Source: Deltaproteobacteria bacterium (GTDB lineage: Bacteria > Desulfobacterota > Syntrophorhabdia > Syntrophorhabdales > Syntrophorhabdaceae). From it: a stretch of DNA of 5,566 nt. The notes beneath the pieces are model-generated. The model made no database searches and was not told the origin of the DNA. It worked only from the letters and a program-made list of their open reading frames with translations. Of the stretch, positions 5,321-5,566 are shown piece by piece; position 1 is the stretch's first letter, and the number at the start of each line of letters is the position of its first letter. The position numbers were made by a program, and so were the translations under genes. The stretch covers positions 6,378 through 11,943 of the forward strand of contig DNYO01000267.1 in assembly GCA_003506795.1 (NCBI GenBank), in the 5' to 3' direction.

Positions 5321-5370
5321 AGGTCCCTCCAGGTTTGTTTTTTGTTTCCGATTGCGTGACTGATGACGCT

Positions 5371-5400
5371 ATTGTAAGGTCAGACGCGACACAATGTCAA
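5371..5400 (-). promoter_or_regulatory. Strong predicted sigma-70 promoter of the exported beta-domain protein
   Basis: On the minus strand, a perfect TTGACA (5400-5395) is followed after 18 bases by TACAAT (5376-5371), five of six matches. Transcription would start near 5364 and give a leader of about 44 bases that ends in the GGAGG site. The rest of the gap up to 5488 shows only imperfect GACGGAC repeats (5452-5458 and 5466-5472) and no gene. Confidence 0.65.
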
Positions 5401-5488
5401 ACAAAACACACAGGGGCTTGCTCGTAAGACGGGTATACGGGGCAGGGCGAAGACGGACGCGGAAGGACGGACCTACCCGACCTGTATG

Positions 5489-5566
5489 CTAATTCTTCGA
5501 GATGATCCCGGCTATGATAGACAGTCCGCAAATGAAATAGACCATTCGGACGTATTTGCCGTGGAG
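5489..5566 (-). CDS. C-terminal 25 residues of a probable membrane protein, cut by the window edge
   Basis: The minus strand is open from base 5566 to a TAG at 5491-5489. It reads LHGKYVRMVYFICGLSIIAGIISKN: a short basic stretch followed by a hydrophobic segment of about 15 residues and a polar end. That pattern fits a final membrane helix. A competing plus-strand frame, 5486-5566, is hydrophilic and lacks a ribosome binding site. The fragment is too short for a family assignment. Confidence 0.4.
   Translation of the reverse strand, partial: LHGKYVRMVYFICGLSIIAGIISKN

Noticed and set aside
5486..5566. Plus-strand frame starting at ATG 5486 and open to the window edge
   Set aside because: No ribosome binding site and a hydrophilic, unremarkable product; the minus-strand frame with a membrane helix is preferred, though neither is certain.

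Overview
The window looks like chromosomal DNA of a Gram-negative bacterium. Genes 1, 2, 3, 5 and 6 are G+C rich, signal peptides are ordinary Sec type, promoters are sigma-70-like, and one gene resembles an inner-membrane secretion or conjugation component. A Desulfobacterota-like source is only a guess; no rRNA, tRNA or diagnostic marker is present. I see no CRISPR array, insertion sequence, tRNA or integrase.

Layout. Bases 1-1731 (+) are the 3' part of a large surface or extracellular protein: a carboxypeptidase-regulatory-like beta domain, three tandem PKD-like repeats, a low-complexity linker and a C-terminal Gly/Ser-rich beta domain. After a 120-base gap with its own predicted promoter, 1852-3021 (+) encodes a polytopic membrane protein that resembles VirB6/TrbL-type type IV secretion or conjugation proteins, but none of its usual partners is present. 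Immediately behind it is a 12-codon reading frame, possibly the start of a lost downstream gene. Next come two minus-strand genes: a TMEM175/DUF1211-family potassium channel (3103-3726 or, more likely, 3103-3690) and a small antibiotic-biosynthesis-monooxygenase (ABM/YgiN) fold protein (3937-4230). The latter starts at TTG behind a perfect ribosome binding site and is clearly more A+T rich than its neighbours.

A divergent 278-base regulatory region (4231-4508) separates it from a small exported six-cysteine protein (4509-4820, +). That gene converges on another exported protein (4838-5320, -) with a CP...SDG...W...SGW...C domain. A strong hairpin sits at the end of the first of these two. The right edge holds the C-terminal 25 codons of a probable membrane protein (5489-5566, -).

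The genes do not form one pathway. Four of them have a recognisable promoter of their own, and the strand changes several times, so this is best read as a mosaic of mostly monocistronic genes, most with cell-envelope or exported products. The points most worth a second look are the orphan VirB6/TrbL-like protein with its truncated-operon signature, the low-G+C ABM gene, the structured leader of the six-cysteine protein, and the hairpin between the two convergent exported-protein genes.
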